Source: Phycisphaerae bacterium (GTDB lineage Bacteria; Planctomycetota; Phycisphaerae; Phycisphaerales; UBA1924). Taken from it: DNA of 64,000 bases. Numbering within the stretch: the stretch's first letter is position 1; each line of letters opens with the position of its first letter. Shown here in pieces: positions 62,755-64,000 of this stretch. The position numbers were made by a program, and so were the translations under genes. The notes under the pieces were generated by a model. The model was not told the DNA's origin, made no database searches, and worked only from the letters and a program-made list of their open reading frames with translations. The DNA is taken from contig JAEUIZ010000056.1 in assembly GCA_016793805.1 (NCBI GenBank), positions 62,001 through 126,000 of the forward strand. The letters are read 5' to 3'.

Positions 62755-64000
62755 TCACGCCTCCGGCGTCGCCTCCAGCGGCTTGGCCTCCGGTTCCGGC
62801 TCGGAGGCCGCTACCTCCACGCGAACCCGGGTGGCCCGCGTGGGCTCCGCCTCGACCACCCGCACGATCAACCCGGGTAGTTCCACGACCTCGCCCGCCT
62901 CCGGGATCCGCCGGAGCAGCGTGCTCACCAGCCCCGCGATCGTGTCGTACTCGTCCGACTCCGGCAGTTCGACCCCCAGCGCCCGCAGGCGATCGTTCGC
63001 GTCCGAGATGTACGCCCGCGCGTCCAGGTCCGCCGTCCGCGCCGCCCCGTCCACCACGATCACCGGCGCGTCGTCCTCGGGCGCCTCGTACTCGTCCTGG
63101 ATCTCGCCCACGATCTCCTCGATGATGTCCTCGAGCGTCACGAGGCCCGACGTGCCCCCGAACTCGTCGGCCACCATCGCCACGTGGACCTTCTTGTCCA
63201 CGAACTCCTGCAGCAACTCGCGGATCGTCTTGGACTCCGGGACGAAGTACGCCGGCCGAAGGATCGACCGCAGTTCGAACCCCTTCCCGCTGGCCCGCGG
63301 CACGTCGCCCGCCATCCACCGCATGAGGTCCTTGATGTAGAACATCCCCACGATCGAGTCGAGCGTGCCGTCGTAGACGGGGATCCGCGAGTGCCGGCAC
63401 GTCCGGATGAACCGCACCACCTCGCCCAGGTTGTTCGTCAGGGCCAGCGCCTCGATCTCCGTCCGCGGGGTCATGATCTGGCGCACCGTCGTCTGGCTGA
63501 ACTCGACCACGGCCTGGATCATGTCCCGCTCGACCTGGTCGACCTGGCCCTCCTGCTGGGCCTCGTCCACCGCCGACATGATCTCCGCCTCGCGCTGCTC
63601 GGCCTCGGTCTCGTCGCTTCGGCCCGCGAGCCTGCGGATCGCCTCGTCGAGGAACGACACCACCGCGTTCAGCGGCGCCTGCATCGCGTAGCAGACCCGG
63701 ATCAGCCACGACCACGCGTAGACCGTCCGCTCCGCCGCGTACCCCGCCACGCTCTGCGGGATCACCAGCCCCACCACCCACACCAGGAGCGACGCCGCCA
63801 CGATCCCGATGAGCACCTGCAGGCCCGTGGGCGTCGGGTGGCTCGTGAACGACGCGACCCAGAAGACGGCCGCCACCGCCGTCACCATGTTGCACACGAT
63901 CCGCGGGAGTGCCACCGCCGTCAGGTGCCCGTCCACGTCCTCGAGGATCCGCTCCACGCGCCGACGCCCGGCCCCCGAGCCGGTCTTGGCGGCCCGCTCC
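62755..64000 (-). CDS. CBS-domain CorC/HlyC-family protein (5' part beyond window)
   Basis: About 415 residues visible; the frame is open at the window edge (KTGSGAGRRRVERILEDVDG). Part of a DUF21 membrane domain (residues about 15-90), then CBS domains with TPRTEIEAL and SRIPVYDGTLDSIVGMFYIKDL, the LVTLEDIIEEIVGEIQDEYE signature, and a C-terminal CorC/HlyC transporter-associated domain (ARAYISDANDRLRALGV). Such proteins relate to Mg2+/Co2+ efflux. Confidence 0.9.
   Translation of the reverse strand, partial: ERAAKTGSGAGRRRVERILEDVDGHLTAVALPRIVCNMVTAVAAVFWVASFTSHPTPTGLQVLIGIVAASLLVWVVGLVIPQSVAGYAAERTVYAWSWLIRVCYAMQAPLNAVVSFLDEAIRRLAGRSDETEAEQREAEIMSAVDEAQQEGQVDQVERDMIQAVVEFSQTTVRQIMTPRTEIEALALTNNLGEVVRFIRTCRHSRIPVYDGTLDSIVGMFYIKDLMRWMAGDVPRASGKGFELRSILRPAYFVPESKTIRELLQEFVDKKVHVAMVADEFGGTSGLVTLEDIIEEIVGEIQDEYEAPEDDAPVIVVDGAARTADLDARAYISDANDRLRALGVELPESDEYDTIAGLVSTLLRRIPEAGEVVELPGLIVRVVEAEPTRATRVRVEVAASEPEPEAKPLEATPEA

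Overview
The window looks like chromosomal DNA of a high-GC planctomycete of the Phycisphaerae type. Base composition is strongly G+C-rich. Several secreted proteins end in duplicated dockerin-like motifs of the form NCDxSTxPPVLNVxDFxCF, and one membrane protein starts with a CGHCGYNLKGLP-type zinc ribbon; both are habits I associate with that group (established knowledge plus inference). Protein-coding genes fill almost the whole window, and I see no rRNA, tRNA, CRISPR array or insertion sequence.

Layout. 1-10 kb: partial mnmE, a secreted dockerin-like protein, MscS channel, exported amidase, rimO, a two-gene AAA ATPase/TOPRIM-like pair that resembles anti-phage modules, parB and a Nudix hydrolase. 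Three strong and one weak parS-like sites lie around parB at about 300-bp intervals. The + strand changes from C-rich to G-rich at about 10.1 kb whatever the gene orientation, so this may be the replication-origin region. 10-21 kb: ABC ATPase, trpD, an 830-aa extremely charged membrane-anchored protein, a small HTH protein, cupin plus TPR-like membrane protein, metallo-beta-lactamase plus inositol-monophosphatase-like pair, and two RCC1-like secreted proteins. 21-37 kb: tetR-nadE-peptidase-like operon, P1B-4 metal ATPase with Rrf2 regulator, lysS, manC, DUF58, accC-accB-pepP, YihY and an RluB-like protein. 37-46 kb: coiled-coil protein, ArnT-like glycosyltransferase with PAP2 phosphatase, LptF/G-like permease, GH57, a secreted two-gene cassette, PilZ and obg. 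46-64 kb: exported aminotransferase, purF, trmD, TIM-barrel and GH29 proteins, rpmA, MFS, GNAT, another RCC1-like pair, regulators, a second LptF/G-like gene, cysS and a partial CorC/HlyC-like gene.

The most interesting signal is a set of three two-gene cassettes for secreted proteins (18984-21041, 42994-44630, 54796-56889). In each, the signal-peptide region of the first gene carries a hypermutable simple repeat: G11, G12 and an 8-bp unit repeated about 7.5 times. As written, the G12 locus is in frame. The G11 locus is out of frame by one base. The 8-bp locus would be in frame if one unit were lost. In each cassette the second gene overlaps or closely follows the first, and it carries the dockerin-like tail. 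I read this as a phase-variable secretion or surface-display switch. Assembly error in homopolymers is the main alternative for the G11 locus; it is less likely for the octamer.
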